Source: Takakia lepidozioides
Taxonomy: Eukaryota > Streptophyta > Takakiopsida > Takakiales > Takakiaceae
Reading direction: 5' to 3'
Assembly (NCBI GenBank): GCA_030704615.1
Contig: CM060733.1
Coordinates: 49,664,001-49,728,000, forward strand
Length of the DNA: 64,000 bases
This document shows, piece after piece, positions 1-19,200 of the stretch. The notes under the pieces were generated by a model. It ran no database searches. It saw only the letters and a list, made by a program, of their open reading frames with translations, and was not told the DNA's origin. Within the stretch, counting starts at the first letter, position 1. The number at the start of each line of letters is the position of its first letter. The position numbers were made by a program, and so were the translations under genes.

Positions 1-1288
1 GAATGTGACATAAATCTTGAGATGTTCCTACATTCCTCTATCCAAGTCGCATTGAACTGCTGGTATGCAGTCATTAGCATACTGTCCGATACAAGTCTTC
101 TCGTCTTAGTCATACATATCACTAGACCTTCAATGGATATTTGTTGTATGGATGTGTTCTGTTTGTTTGTGAAAATCACGATAGAGCAGTTTTGTTATTT
201 GTTAATTAAGTCATGCCTCATTTTAGTAAGTTCTCACTTTTGCTGTTGTCAGTCGGCACACTTAGGACATCAGATATTCACTTTCACGTTCTTATGCAGA
301 TTCGAAATGTACAACAACTTAAATTGCGGTTTCAGATCTTTCCTAGTGCATCTCAGTTTATTCTCATGCCCGAGGAAGTGTCTGTCACTCAAAAGTATGT
401 TCTTACCTCTTTTCTTGCTGCTTTTGTTTTGTGGGGTATCTCTGCTTGATCAATGGTTGTGAGGTTTGATGGGAGGGTTCATTGCGGAGCCACAGCTGGT
501 AGCAACAACTCCACTTTTACTTTATTTGTAAGGATTTCCCCTGAGGGAAAACTTTGAAAACCAAAAATCTCGATCAGGGGAGAGTGGTAAAGCAAACCAC
601 CTTGAGGAATAGCAAGAGGGGCAGAACAGGCAAAGGCCACAATGCACGCGATTGCCACTGAGGAAAAGAGTATGACATGATAGATTTTTTATTTTGACAA
701 CTTCACTTGCCTTTGGACCTTGTCAATTTTGGAGCATCTCAGTTATTCTAGCTCTACAACCTTTTCTTGAAACAGAACTATCCAGGTCCAAGTGATTTGC
801 CCTAATTTCCATTTTGTGAGAGGATGGTTCTGGCCTTGCTGAATTACATCTGTTTATCCAAATGGCTGACAAAATAGTTTCAGGACCCAGCCTCTTGATG
901 TTGCATGTGCGTAGCTATTTTTTCATATGCATGTTGCACGCAAGCTGTTTGGGTTGGAATGTAAGACATCTAATCTTTCTTACTACATGAACATGGCTTT
1001 TTTTTTCTTTTTTTTTTCTTACTACATGAACATCAAACATGAAGCATAAGCCACCTCCAGAACTCGAAGATGGGTGCAAAGGGTAACAAGATAAAGAAGA
1101 AGGTTCTGACACTCCTGGGATCTGCAAATTCATTCTGGAACAAAGAACTGCAGATTGGCAGATCCTCACTGTTGGTGACCAGCACTGAAGAAAGCAGTAA
1201 TACCAGAAATGGTTCCTACAAAAGCCTCCTTACCTTATAATTGAGGTAGAGAGCATCCATGATAATAACCCTTCTTGGGGGACTTAGA

Positions 1289-1664
1289 TTGTACTCATAA
1301 GACGTTGTTTGCCGTAGCCTTGTGGCCATTGACCCTGCGCCCAGTTTGAGCGGGAACAAAAGGGACAGAACCTACCTCTGTGTTGGTAGTAAGACTTACC
1401 TTCATATAAAGAATTAATCCGGGTTTTCCAGATATCCTCTAGAAATCCCTTCACACAAGCATCAATCTGCTGTGTGTGATTTGCCTCAGGAGGGCCTGGG
1501 CTTTTGGCTCAGCCTCGAGACTTTCAAAGTTGGTAAACAGGGGTACAGGCACAATTCCCTTGATAGAGTTGAAGAGAGCGTCTCTTTGGTGAGAGAACCC
1601 CGGACAGTGTATCAGAAAATGAATACTGTCTTCAGATTGCCCACACAATGGGCAATTGCACTCT
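1289..1664 (-). mobile_element. 5'-truncated LINE copy 1 with perfect target-site duplications
   Basis: On the minus strand this matches the 3' end of the LINE at 43026-45650: the end of the ORF with a Cys-rich knuckle (CxCxxC, then His and Cys), then the shared 3' untranslated region ending at TATGAGTACAATCT. It is flanked by identical 20-bp direct repeats, CCCTTCTTGGGGGACTTAGA, at 1269-1288 and 1665-1684. Unlike the main copy it keeps the zinc-knuckle codons. There is no poly(A) tail at the 3' end. Confidence 0.9.
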
Positions 1665-2145
1665 CCCTTCTTGGGGGACTTAGAGCAGGGTTTGTGCCTT
1701 TACTTTTCACATTTCTCTTTTTGTTCCCCATTAGCTCTCGACCTTTCCGTGGATGTTCTTTCCGGGAGGCATCCTTGACTAAAGAATCTTGCGGCCCAAT
1801 CCCCTGTCTGCCGCTCTTTCTACCTCTCCCCATAGGGTATTGGGGATGTTTAGGGTGGGCTCCCACAGTCTGCGGACAGAGACTGGTAGGTGGAACAACC
1901 TGCAACATGAGGACTGCCTGTGCCCTGCTTAAACTGGGAAATTAAAAGTGAAGAACATTTCTTCTTTCCCTCTACTATTGAGATCCGTAGGAGATTCTAT
2001 TGTCTATTCCGAGATACCCAGTCTGTCACGGACATCCTCCATTCACGAAGATCAGAAATGCTTAGCAGCTTATCTGCCTGAGGCTGACTCCTAGACAATC
2101 CCTTGACCAATAGTTGTTTTTGAGCTTGTGGGGGGGGCCTCTCTC

Positions 2146-2213
2146 TTTCTTGTTTCATGCTTTCTCTTGTCTCAAAAGCTCTTTGAGCTTTCCGCGGCTG
2201 TTACAAAGTATCA
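2146..2213 (+). repeat. Dispersed tail repeat, copy a
   Basis: One of several related stretches built around a Ser-free, non-coding core: TAAGCTCT, then GAGCTTTCCGCGG, then a GTTA(T/C)AAAG element. Compare 18985-19072, where the core is followed by (ATTTC)n. No coding capacity; probably the 3' end of a second retroposon family. Confidence 0.5.
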
Positions 2214-3007
2214 TGTTGATTCTGGGCTCAATCCTTCAAGATGTTCCTTCAACCATCCATCAGCCCTTGGATAGGCTGGGCGTTGAACAGTAGGTTCTGT
2301 AAGTTTGCTGGACGGAAACATGCTCCTTGGTTTCTCTTGTTGCAGTACTTTGTCTCATAGGCCTTCTGTACCTCTGGTGGAAGTAATTCCTACTGAACTC
2401 CTGTTCTTTTCTATTTTGGCCTTACTGTGGCCCATGACCCACTAGAATTCCTATGGATGCAATAAGCTTCTTCTCCTCCCCTATACCTCTATGCCTCCCC
2501 TGGAAAATACTTCTGTTGTAAGATTTATTCCCAGTGGATCTAATAATTTCCTTGAGCATGATGAATGTGGAATGACCCTGGACCAAGTCAAACTTCAGAA
2601 AGGCATCATTGAGAGGGATCTAACTTCGTTGAGACTCCTTGACACAACATAATTACCACAATGCCATAGCAGTTAGACTGTAATCCAGCCAGCAACCATC
2701 GCTCATTTTGTGTGTTGTTCTAGATGCTATCAAATAGTTCACTAGTGCAGCTTTGTTTTAACAGCAACAGTGTCTGCAAATGTTTGGACAAGCTGTACTG
2801 GAAGGTCAAAGCAGATTAGATTCCAGATGTAATTTTTGGGTTGGGATTCATCTATGAATCTGCTCAATCGTAAAATGGTTAACATGCTTTGGTCTCTTTG
2901 CTCTTAGAATGTCTTTGGAAGTGTCATAGTCTCATTTGTCACTCTGCATCTTCCTTTGCTTCATTTGTCCATGTTCGGAAAGTATTGAACTGCATCGTTT
3001 TTTGAAG

Positions 3008-6000
3008 GATGTGGGGTGGCTGGCGGGCAAAGATCAAAGACATTTTCAAGCGCTTCAAGCTTCGCTACGGGTGGTCATCTCCATATCAAAAGGTGTTCAT
3101 CTTCATACTCAGTAATCTGTGTTACCTCTGTTCAAAGGTGTTATTGCTGGTGTTATTGCTGATTCAAACGCCCTGTTTGCTGATTCTTCAATAATTTGTA
3201 ACAGGTGGACTCAAAGCAAATTGAAGCAGGACGATTTTCGCATATCTGGAACAAGATTGTTCAAATTTTTCATGAAGAGGATCTCATCAGTGACAGGTCT
3301 ATCTGATTGTCCTTCCATGTAACCTGTAAATGGCGCTTGTATGACCTGCACTGTTTGTTTGGTTTCTAGTGGTAGACAGCAGAAGGTATCCGAATGTTAA
3401 AAGAAGGCGAGCACCCCAATGTGGTGGAGAGACCAGAGCTGAAGATTTCTGTGGGATGTGTCTTCATTCTTGTAATTTATATCATTCAGTTTACTAGTTC
3501 AGAGTTTACTAGGCTCTCACATAAAAATATTCGTTCATACTATTGGAGGAGGGATGGTTCAGTTTTCAGAGATATGGGAGTTCTGTTGTGTTGGAGTTTT
3601 CATTTACCTTTGCATGTGGTGGTTGTATCAATTCAATGTCACACTATTGCTCGAGGATGTTTAAGGTCAGCTGATATGTGCCAGAATGATTTGCTGGTAG
3701 TGGCAGTGGTATGGCAAGAACAATGCCCAATTGTCTGCTAGCCGCAGTAAATTGCTGCTTCATAGTGGATATCTGAATGCAGAGAGCTGGAGCTTCTGGA
3801 AATTCCAACCGCATCTTGGAATGTATCTGTTTTTCAATGGCCTTCAGTGTTGCTGGCAAATGAGGTGCGTCTAAATACTTGTTTTTCTTAAGCTGGTTTG
3901 GTTCCAACCACTGTTTGAATGTCCCCACTGGTGGCCAAGAAGTCTGCTTACTGTTGTTGGTTTGGGCTGAAAGTTTACAAACCTTGGTTTCACTAGTGGC
4001 AATGGTTTTTCTATGTGCAGATTCTGATAGCTCTGGGCCATGTTACATTTCATCACGGTGATGACAAGGCCGTGTGGAGGAAGATCAGTAGCAGTGAATA
4101 CAGACGATGCGCAGTTATAGAGTCTTATGAAAGCATCAAGCATGTAATCAAGAGAATTGTCAGGGATGATACTGAAGAACACCAGATATTCTTGGCAATT
4201 TTTGAAGAGATTGATACTTCCATCCTCCAGGGGAGGTTTACAGAAACCTTTGCGCTGTATGAGCTCCCTCAAATCCACAAGAGCATATTAGCCCTCCTCA
4301 CCGTTCTTCTAAAACGTCCCACCCCAAAAGATTTGCAGAAGGTGACTTGGTCTGGTGCCTTATCTCGATTGCTTGAAGCTTTCTGTGAGGAAGATGTGCC
4401 TGCTCGTAGCCGTCCAAACCACCATGACTGACAAGGGGGTGTCTTGGTGTGTAGGTGGTGGATGCCTTGCAGAACCTATATGATGTGGTATTGCGGGATT
4501 TTCCAAGAGATGCTGGGGTCCAGGAGGATATCAGAGCACGCGCTGCATACCCACATAACAACAGAGAGGTGCTGCTGTTCACGGAGGCAGTGGAACTGCC
4601 TGACACTGAGGATGAGCCCTTCTTCAAACAACTGCAGCGCCTGCACACTACCCTAAGCACCAAGGAGGCACTACTGAATGTTCCCAGGGGTTTGGAGGCC
4701 AGACGCCGTATTTCCTTCTTCAGCAACTCCCTGTTCATGACCATGCCACGTGCACCGCAGGTATTTACTGTTTGAAATCTGTGCAGGGAAAAAGTATGTG
4801 TAGTGCATGGATTTCAAATTCATAAGGCTGCCAGATTTTGGTGGCATGTGTACTCTATCCCTCGATTCTAGCTGTCTGCATTTGGTCCTTTCAACCTGAG
4901 GTCTCATCCTTGGCATCTCCTCATCTCTTCTGAGTGGTCATCTGTAAGGTGTTGGTTCCAGGGCAGATGCTGATGATGTGAAGTGGATAATGTTGTAGGT
5001 TGACAAAATGCTGGCTTTCAGTGTTTTGACCCCATACTACAGCGAGGAAGTTATTTATACCAAGCAGCAGTTGCGCGAAGAAAATGAGGATGGTGTTAGC
5101 ACCTTATTTTATCTGCAAAAGATTTTCCCAGGTTCATCTCCTATTGATTTACAGGTGCTCGGAATTGTTTTCTTAATAGGTACATTCTGTGAGATGTTTT
5201 CCTCACTTATCCTATCACTGGTTGCCTTCAGATGACTGGAAGAATTTTCTGGAGCGCATGGGAAAAGAGGGTCTCAAAGAGAAAGACTTGTGGGAGACAG
5301 ATGATGCATTTCAACTTCGGATGTGGGCTTCATATCGAGGACAGACACTTGCACGCACTGTGCGTGGTATGATGTACTACGAAAGGTTGGTTCTATGCTG
5401 ACGAAAGTATTGTTGCTAAGGGCATGACGAAGGCCTTTCCAGCCTGTACTTAGTCTGGATCCCTAAATAGGCAGTCTTATCTTGGCCAATGGCTTCAGCT
5501 CACGTCCCAGCTCCAGGGATGTCTTGCACAGAACTCTCTGCCATTTTGAGCTGTGTACCTGTCGGAATTTTTCTTCCTTTCTGTCCTTCCTATAAAGTAC
5601 CATTTCATTTCATTTCATTTCCTTTTTGTCCACCTCATTGCCATTCCTTTCTTGTGCCAGGGCGCTTGAGTTGCAAGCCTTTTTGGACACAGCATCAGAG
5701 GTTGAGGTGTTGGGCTATCGTGAGCTATTGGATCGAGCTTCAAGTATGACTAGTGAGGGGTCCTTTGGGCGGCTGCCCCAAAACATCTCACCATCAAATT
5801 CTGACTCTGCGGATAGCGACAAAAAGCAGCAGGAGCTTGCAACTGCTGCCATGAAGTTCACATATGTGGTGACTTGCCAAATATATGGATCACAGAAGCA
5901 AAAAGGCGACAATCGTGCCAGAGATATCTTGCATTTGATGAAGACATACAAATCTCTCCGGATTGCTTATATTGATGAAGTTCCAGCTGGGAGGGATTCT

Positions 6001-8603
6001 AAGCAATACTATTCTGTCTTGGTCAAGTATGACCCGATTGTGCAGGCGGAGGTGGAAATATACAGAATTATGCTACCAGGACCTATGAAGCTGGGAGAAG
6101 GGAAACCAGAGAATCAGAATCATGCTATTATCTTTACTAGGGGTGATGCTCTCCAAACAATAGACATGAACCAGGTATCTGGTTGTGTTTGACACATGTG
6201 AGCCAAGGTGTTGTGTATTTGCTGCTGCAGCTTGCCTTCTCACACTGCCTTCTTTGTCTTTGCAATTCTGGCTTTTATATTATGAGAACGTTATGCCTGG
6301 ATGTACTCATATTTACATGCTGTATGCTGAGGCAGGAACATTATTTTGAGGAGGCAATCAAGATGCGGAATCTGCTTCAGGAGTTCAATCAGTCTCGTGG
6401 AGTTCGGAAACCCACAATCTTGGGAGTCCGAGAGCATGTCTTCACTGGGTCTGTGTCATCGTTGGCCTGGTTTATGTCGGCCCAAGAGACAAGTTTTGTT
6501 ACCCTTGGCCAACGGGTCCTTGCCAATCCTCTGAAAGTGCGGATGCATTATGGGCATCCAGATGTTTTTGATCGATTGTGGTTTCTTTCTCGTGGAGGTA
6601 TTAGCAAAGCATCACGAACGATCAACATCAGCGAGGACATATTTGCAGGGTTTAATTGTACCTTGCGTGGTGGCACTGTCACCCACCATGAATACATCCA
6701 GGTCATCTGTCTTTACCAAGACCGGACTTAGTGGTCATTGAATGAAGCTTTTGTTGGATGCTTTTAGAAAGGTGAACCATTAAGCCTACCAAAAACTTTT
6801 CATAACTTCCAGACTGCACTCAATGGCATATTCTATTCTGATCCTCTGATCAAATGAAGTAATTATATGACTCCTCAGCTGCAGGAGGGGAACTGGTTAT
6901 TCAGAGTTTGCAAGTAAGGTCATGCATGAGTGAGCAGTTCGGGTGTGCTTTGGTTCTGAAAGGCCTTTGTTTCTAAGCAAGGATTGATTGACTATGGCAG
7001 GCTGGCAAGGGACGGGATGTGGGGCTGAACCAGATTTCACTATTTGAAGCAAAAGTGGCTAGTGGCAATGGGGAGCAGGTCTTAAGTCGGGATGTGTACC
7101 GCCTCGGTCACCGCCTGGATTTCTTTCGAATGCTCTCATTCTATTACAGTACGGTTGGATTTTTTATAAATAACATGATGATTGTCCTGACTGTTTACTC
7201 CTTTCTCTATGGCCGCGTGTACTTGGCCTTAAGTGGGGTGGAGGCTTCAATAACAAGTGCCTCCAATGCTCTGAACAACTCAGCACTGACGGCCATCTTG
7301 AATCAGCAGTTAGTTGTGCAGTTGGGGTTGCTGACTGCTCTGCCCATGGTTGTGGAAAATGCTTTAGAGCATGGCTTCACGAGGGCTATCTGGGAATTTT
7401 GCACCATGCAGTTGCAGTTGGCATCGGTCTTTTTTACATTCTCCATGGGCACTCGCACTCATTTCTTTGGCCGTACCCTCCTCCATGGTGGCGCAAAGGT
7501 GTGCTTCTTGCACTTCATTGTGTTATAGGATTCTTGTTACCGCTTTGACAATGGTTCCACTGTTGCAGTGAGTGCATATTGATCTCTTTTGTTCGGAATG
7601 GTATCTTGCAAACTTGATGTTAATCCTGTTGTGTGGGACTTCGGTTGTGCAGTATAGGGCAACCGGGCGTGGCTTTGTTGTGAGGCATGAAAGATTTGCT
7701 GAGAATTATAGGCTTTACTCCAGGAGCCACTTCGTCAAAGCAGTTGAGCTTGTTATACTACTGACATTGTATTCAGCCTATGGGGTCGCCACCTCAACTG
7801 CAACTTACATCCTTGTGACAATTACCAGCTGGTTCTTGGCACTCTCCTGGCTTATGGCTCCTTTCATTTTCAACCCCTCGGGCTTTGATTGGCTGAAAAC
7901 AGTGGATGATTATGATGACTTCATGAACTGGCTGTGGTACAAGGGGGGTGTTTTCGTGAAAGCAGAGCAAAGTTGGGAGGTTTGGTGGGGTGAGGAACAA
8001 TCCCATCTGCGCACCACTGGCTTGTGGGGCAAGCTGCTGGAAATTGTACTGGACTTGCGTTTCTTCTTCTTCCAGTACGGCATTGTGTACCAGCTTGGCA
8101 TTGCCAGCAAAAACAAGAGCATTTTGGTCTACCTGATCTCCTGGAGTTATGTGTTCGTAGCTGGGTTGTTCCACTTGGTCCTTTCCACTGCCAATGAGCG
8201 CTATGCTGCCAAACGCCATGGCCTCTACCGGCTCATTCAAGCTCTCCTTATCTCCCTCATTGTTGTGATTCTTGCGCTTCTGCTGGTGCTGACTAATTTA
8301 AAGATAGTGGACCTTCTTACCAGCTTGCTCGCGTTTATGCCGACTGGCTGGGCTATTATCCAGATTTGCCTTGTGTTGAAGACCCCCTTTTTGGAGAACA
8401 CAAGGGCATGGGGGACAGTGGTTGCTGTGGCACGCTTGTATGAGCTGGGCATGGCACTTGTAGTCATGCTCCCTGTTGCACTGCTCTCATGGCTGCCAGG
8501 TTTCCAGGCAATGCAGACAAGGATTCTCTTCAATGAAGCGTTCAGCCGGGGCCTTCAGATGACTCGTATTGTGGCCGGTAAAAGATCCAGTCCTGGACTA
8601 TAA
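3008..8603 (+). CDS. Callose synthase (1,3-beta-glucan synthase), GSL8/GSL10 type, C-terminal part
   Basis: Makes callose (beta-1,3-glucan) from UDP-glucose at the plasma membrane and cell plate. Exons read: 3008-3092 (start uncertain), 3205-3296, 3783-3864, 4021-4341, 4455-4760, 4999-5131, 5232-5385, 5661-6174, 6336-6701, 7001-7498 and 7653-8603; all join in phase to give about 1166 residues. Clear family landmarks are RELELLEIP, NLEARRRISFFSNSLFM, WASYRGQTLARTVRGMMYY, GEGKPENQNHAIIFTRGD, HYGHPDVFDR, NISEDIFAGFN, HHEYIQ, GKGRDVGLNQ and RATGRGFVV. The last two exons encode the C-terminal cluster of membrane segments. The closing residues AGKRSSPGL and the overall match point to the GSL8/GSL10 clade, known in Arabidopsis for cytokinesis and pollen roles. 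Callose synthases are usually about 1900 aa, so the N-terminal FKS1 and membrane part is missing here, either upstream of the window or lost. No disabling change was seen in the part present. Confidence 0.93.
5570..5625 (+). repeat. Dispersed tail repeat, copy b, with (ATTTC)n
   Basis: Lies in the intron before the callose synthase exon at 5661. It has CTATAAAGTACC followed by about four ATTTC units, matching the end of the copy at 18985-19072. Confidence 0.5.
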
Positions 8604-9608
8604 GGACAGTGACTTCCTCTAGGAACTTGCCTCCGTGGTGACTTCAGCAAACCTTGGTGGGCAAAGATAGCAACTTTCAGAACTGCCTTTGAGACGTCAC
8701 TATCATGTCAGTTTGACTCCGAAGTGTATATGGCTGCAGCATGAGCAGTCTGTTATCTGATTGGATGGGCTATCCTTACAATGAAGGTTAAAATCATTGT
8801 AAAGTTGAGATTCAAGTGTAGGGACTGCAGTTGGGCCTTATCCTTGAGATGATTATGGACACACATCCAAGATCTTGTTGCAGCAATTTTCCAGATGTCA
8901 CTGGGGTTAGGCAGGGCGAATATATGTAGAGCGATACCTGCATTTGTATAGCACACTTGTCCACTGCCCTGGACACATGTCCTCTGTAATGTCCTCTGCA
9001 AGCTGACAGAGTTCTGAAATTTTGGATTTCTATTTCACACTTCCTATAGTAGAATTTCTCCCCAGCTGGCTGTTTGCCTGCCGGGTTGTATTTCTCTGAG
9101 AAATATCCAACTAGCAGAGGTTCTTACTTGATAGGGGATTCTGCTGGGATGTTCTGGTTCCTTACCGAGGAGGACCCATTTTTCTAAGTTGAATGCTTTC
9201 CTGGCAGTTTCCTGGCAGTATCTGCTATAGAAAGAACCTCTGATTTTTTCATTGTTTTTACTTGCAAAGTCCCCTCCTGGACATTATGCAGTTTCCTTTC
9301 CTGACTCCAAAATGTACAGTGATTCTGCAGATTTGAAACTACAAATTTCAATAGTCGCTAAGAAGGACAGAGAAGGATCTTCCCTGTGCCCCCAATGAAT
9401 TCAGAAGTCACTTTAAAAGATGGAGGTATATGTCAGTGCACTAGATGAGTATAACCCTAATAATGAAGCTCAATGAAGAAAATATGGCCTTTTGTCTTTC
9501 TCAATGGAAAGCAGCAAAACAAACACAAAAAGTGAAGGATGTGGGCGAACGCAAGCAAGAGGTATATTGGCGTGTAAAGCGCACAGCGTGAGCAAAGGAA
9601 GTGTGGAG
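8604..9608. other. Intergenic region between callose synthase and NDUFAF7
   Basis: Holds the callose synthase 3' flank and the NDUFAF7 5' flank. No exon, RNA gene or clear repeat was recognised. The frame of the first NDUFAF7 exon stays open upstream to 9492, so a longer N-terminus is possible but lacks the expected mitochondrial-presequence look. Confidence 0.5.
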
Positions 9609-15370
<5,762 letters not shown>

Positions 15371-16225
15371 TTTTGCACAGGATGATTTTGATAAAGTGCT
15401 TGGTATTGTACTAGCAGCAAGGAAATTGGGATTATGAGGATGTCTAGAGGCTCTACCCCACCTGGGTGAGAATGGACGAGTTCTTTCAAGGAGATTCACC
15501 TCCCCACACGCCCGTGGGTTGAACATCTGCATTGTTTACACTGTTAGCACACAAGGAGATGTATAGAAACTTGCACCTGACACATCACACGTCCACAACT
15601 GGATCAATGCATCGGCTCCACTAGATCCCCTCATGGTTACGTGATGAAAGTTCTGTTGTTTGTCTTCAAATCCAAATGGGCAGCCTGCCTATGTAGGCAG
15701 AGCTCACACTAGAGCACGCATACAAACAAGCATCAGTGAACCACTTCATGAATCCCCGAATACAGTCAGTATCTATGAAGTAAGTCTCAAGCCCTAAGGC
15801 TGAAGCCTTGTGGCAGCTCTCCATAAATCTGTGGTGTCAGCCTCTCTCTATTCCTCTCTCCTCCTGTCTCAACCTCCTTTTGAAGGAAGAAAAGAAACTG
15901 CAGTTTCCAAGTGATCCATTCTGCTACAAGAACATTCATTGAAAAGATCAGAAAGCATCAGTCAACAGAGTTTTGGACAACACGCATCTACACAGAGTTG
16001 TATATGAGCCATTTGATAAACTTCGGATTCATTCTGTTTGTTCTATTCTTTCTGTCTGCACTTCAGCGCCATAGCTGCCCCGCCCCACACTCTCTCCTCT
16101 TCTGAGAAGGTCACACAGTCCACACCGATTTCCAGCTCCACTGCAGCAGCTACAGGAGCGAACTGATCAACTCTCAAACTCTGCATAGCAGGGCACGGCT
16201 TAGTAGCAGTCTACTTTCCTATCGG
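15371..16225. other. Intergenic region between NDUFAF7 and MutS2
   Basis: The two genes lie head to tail. No exon, RNA gene or repeat family was recognised. A pyrimidine-rich stretch near 15841-15880 and the sequence before 16226 may serve the MutS2 promoter, but no firm motif was found. Confidence 0.5.
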
Positions 16226-19200
16226 ATGGCTGGGTTGATCTTGGGGCCACCTCTGAACCCAAGCGCGGGGTTCAATTGGGCCCCCCTCGAATTAGACTTG
16301 CAAGCTCAACATGTGAGGGCAGCTTGCAGGACAGGGGATTCAGTGGTGAGGAGGAAAGGTGCAGGTGGAAAATTGAAGAGCTCAAATTCCACAATTGTAC
16401 TAGATGGAAGGTTTCGAGGTTTTGGATGTCATTTGTTGGAATGCCTGGGACCGCATGGCAAGGGGGTGGTCCGTAGTGCTGCTGTTTTCTCGAAAGGGGA
16501 TTTAAGTCTCAAGGAGGAGCGGAGTGCAGCATCTGAGGCTTTGGTTCTCCTGGAATGGCCACGCTTGTGTGAGGCAGTGGCGGGTTTTTCTGCCACCGCT
16601 CTAGGCAAGCAACTCCTTCAGGTATGCCCTGAATAAGTACAGCGTGTGCATTTGAGCAAGCAGACCGCTGAATCTCCTTTTGACGTGTTTGTGCGGTGAT
16701 GGTGACTCTGTAGTCAGTATAAGTCAGCGGGGTAATGGTTACTGGCAAGCGCGAGGAGGAACTCCCATTACTGGACCTTCAATTGGGCAATGTTTTAGCC
16801 TGATCTTTTCACATGCACACAGGGTAGAGAGAGAGACCTTTCACCTGGAAATAGTGGAGTAGAAGCTCCACTGTGACTGGAAACATCACCGAGTCGATAA
16901 CGCATGCCATGTGAAATTATCGACATCATGTCGCTCACTGCCCTGCACTTGTAAGGCACTGCCTAAGTGACTACGGAAGCAAAGGTGTTTATGAGTAAAA
17001 TTTCAAGGGCTCAAAGCACTGTGTAAGCTGTTGGTGATAGGCTTGGGAAATTAAACTATGTGGGTTTTGTAAGGCAGTAGTTTTCTGGCATCCAACACAG
17101 TAGACTTTGATGGCAGGCATCAGCCTCTTCTACAAGGAAGCTGACAAGTTTAAGGCACAACTCCAATTCTGCTGAGCAAGTGCCTGAGTGAAATCTTAGT
17201 AGTGCAGCTCAATCAGTTGTGGGAATTATTCTGTTACAAATACTTTACGTCCTCTTGAAGCCCATTGTTAAGTTCAAGATTAGATTCTCATTCATCTTTC
17301 AGTTTCTCAGGTCACTTCAAAAGTTCAGAAACGTAGACTATACCAATTTGAACTGGGATATCATGGTTGAAGGTTGTCATGGACAACCCACGTTTACGTT
17401 TATCTCATCAAGTTTTCATGAAGATGTGATTAGCTGCACCCACCATAGCATGAATGGTGATTCCATGAGACTGATAGATTGTCATTATACCTGTCTGTGG
17501 GCCAGGTACCCGAGATACCTGCAACTAGGGAGGCGAGTGAAACTCTGATTGAAGAGACCAGTGCTGGCATTGAGATGATATCCTTACTTGGAGCCTTTGA
17601 ATTTGGATCCCTGAAGACCCCCGTGGTAGTCCGTCACATCTGTCATATATATGCACAGTGCCTTGTTGTCTTCTAAGAGATTCTTGATAGCCCATTCTTC
17701 TCTCAACAAAAGGGAAAAGTCTGTGTGTAGGTGGAAGTGACGATGTAATCCTGTCCACAGTGCGTATCTTCTTCCCCTGTCACCTCTCTGCCATCAAGGT
17801 TTCTGTAATTTTGGTTTATAAGAGCAACTATTTGAAAGCCTTTTTCCAGAGATTGGTTTCAACATTCTCAAGTATGTTGCAGGCAAGAGTACCAGAGGTT
17901 GACTTTTCCTGCTGTAGCAACTAACTGACTCAAATACCTGTCTTTGTGTCTGTGTATGCTGCAGGTGGAGGCCTGTGTGCAGCGTGCATGCAAGAGTGTG
18001 GTTGTGACAGGGGAACAAGCGCTTGCGGTTGCATTGCTGCTGCAAGTTGGGCACTCGGTGCGTCGGGCTATAACTGCAACTGTACAGGAGCACCGCGAGA
18101 GGCAGATTGTTCTGCAGCCTTTGCTGGACCTGGTGGGTGGAGCATGATGACTTCAAAGCCAAAGACCTCTAGAAATGTAGACATATGTGGCCAGCTGCTA
18201 CTCATTGCCCCCTAATATTTGTCGCAAAGTAATTTGTGCATTCAAGCACGTGCAAAAGCCTCGCAATCAAGGTGGTTCAGCTATCTTGTGAAGTGTCCAC
18301 TTCTTGGTGGTGAACAACTCTGTACAGATTGCTAGAACTAATGATTTTGATCCAGTCTTGTTTAACTTGGTAGTGCCCAGCTATAAAAAAGGTGGGTCCC
18401 GGGTCAACCGGTTCTTAATGTGTGGGGGGTACCTGGGGTCTTTCAAGTTATTGGGGGAGGTTTTGGGCAACTGTGTTGCCCCAGTTACAGCTGTTAGAAG
18501 GTGTCCACCTTCCCTTCGGAAGGCACCAGTCCTTTGGGGTGAAGAGACACCATCATTTAGGCTCGCTTCGGCAGGTGTCAACCTTTTTTTAACTTGGAGT
18601 ATCCAATCTTTTTGGCGGCTTTCCAGCTAATGCTGCCAGTTTCAGCATTGGAGAGACTAAAACATGCTGACTTGTGGCTTGCCAGGTCAGTCCAATGGTG
18701 ACACATCCAGACCTTGTTAAAGCAATATGGACAGTTGTCGATGAGGACGGCTCTGTGAAGGACACTGCGGTAAGTAGTATCAGTTGTGTATAACTCCCCC
18801 TCTGATTTGATTGACTTTATATCAAGCTCTCTCTCTCCTTGGATGTGTGTGTTTGTTTTCGCATGGTGAACTACAGGGTTTTCAGAAATCTCGAAGAGCA
18901 TGAACCCCTCTGAGAAGGTCAAGCGGGACTACTCTCTAGTTACATTAGTTCTTATTCTTGGGTTCTGGTTTTGTTTCCTCTCTCATGTTTTTTTTCTTCC
19001 ATTCTGTCCCATAAGCTCTATGAGCTTTCCGCGGACGTTATAAAGCACCGTTTCATTTCATTTCATTTCTCTTACCGTGAGCCACATCATCCCAAGGAGG
19101 GTAAAGCAGGAGATACCTTCTGTCTTCCTCGTAGATGCTGAAAATGCCTCGTACACAAGTGGGAGTGATGGACTTGCCCTGGTCTTCCAACACTAAAAAT

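Larger units (their letters stand above)
1..3007. other. Upstream region without a recognised gene
   Basis: No exon of callose synthase or of any other family could be recognised here. Short open frames exist on both strands but show no family motifs or consistent splice borders. The region holds LINE copy 1 (1289-1664) and a copy of a second dispersed tail repeat near 2146-2213. It may be a long intron or 5' flank of the callose synthase gene that begins at 3008. Confidence 0.5.

Noticed and set aside
3370-3385. A 16-nt microexon in the callose synthase gene
   Set aside because: It keeps the frame when joined to 3766, but joining 3296 directly to the acceptor at 3783 gives ISDRELELLEIP, which matches the family motif SNREMDLL far better.
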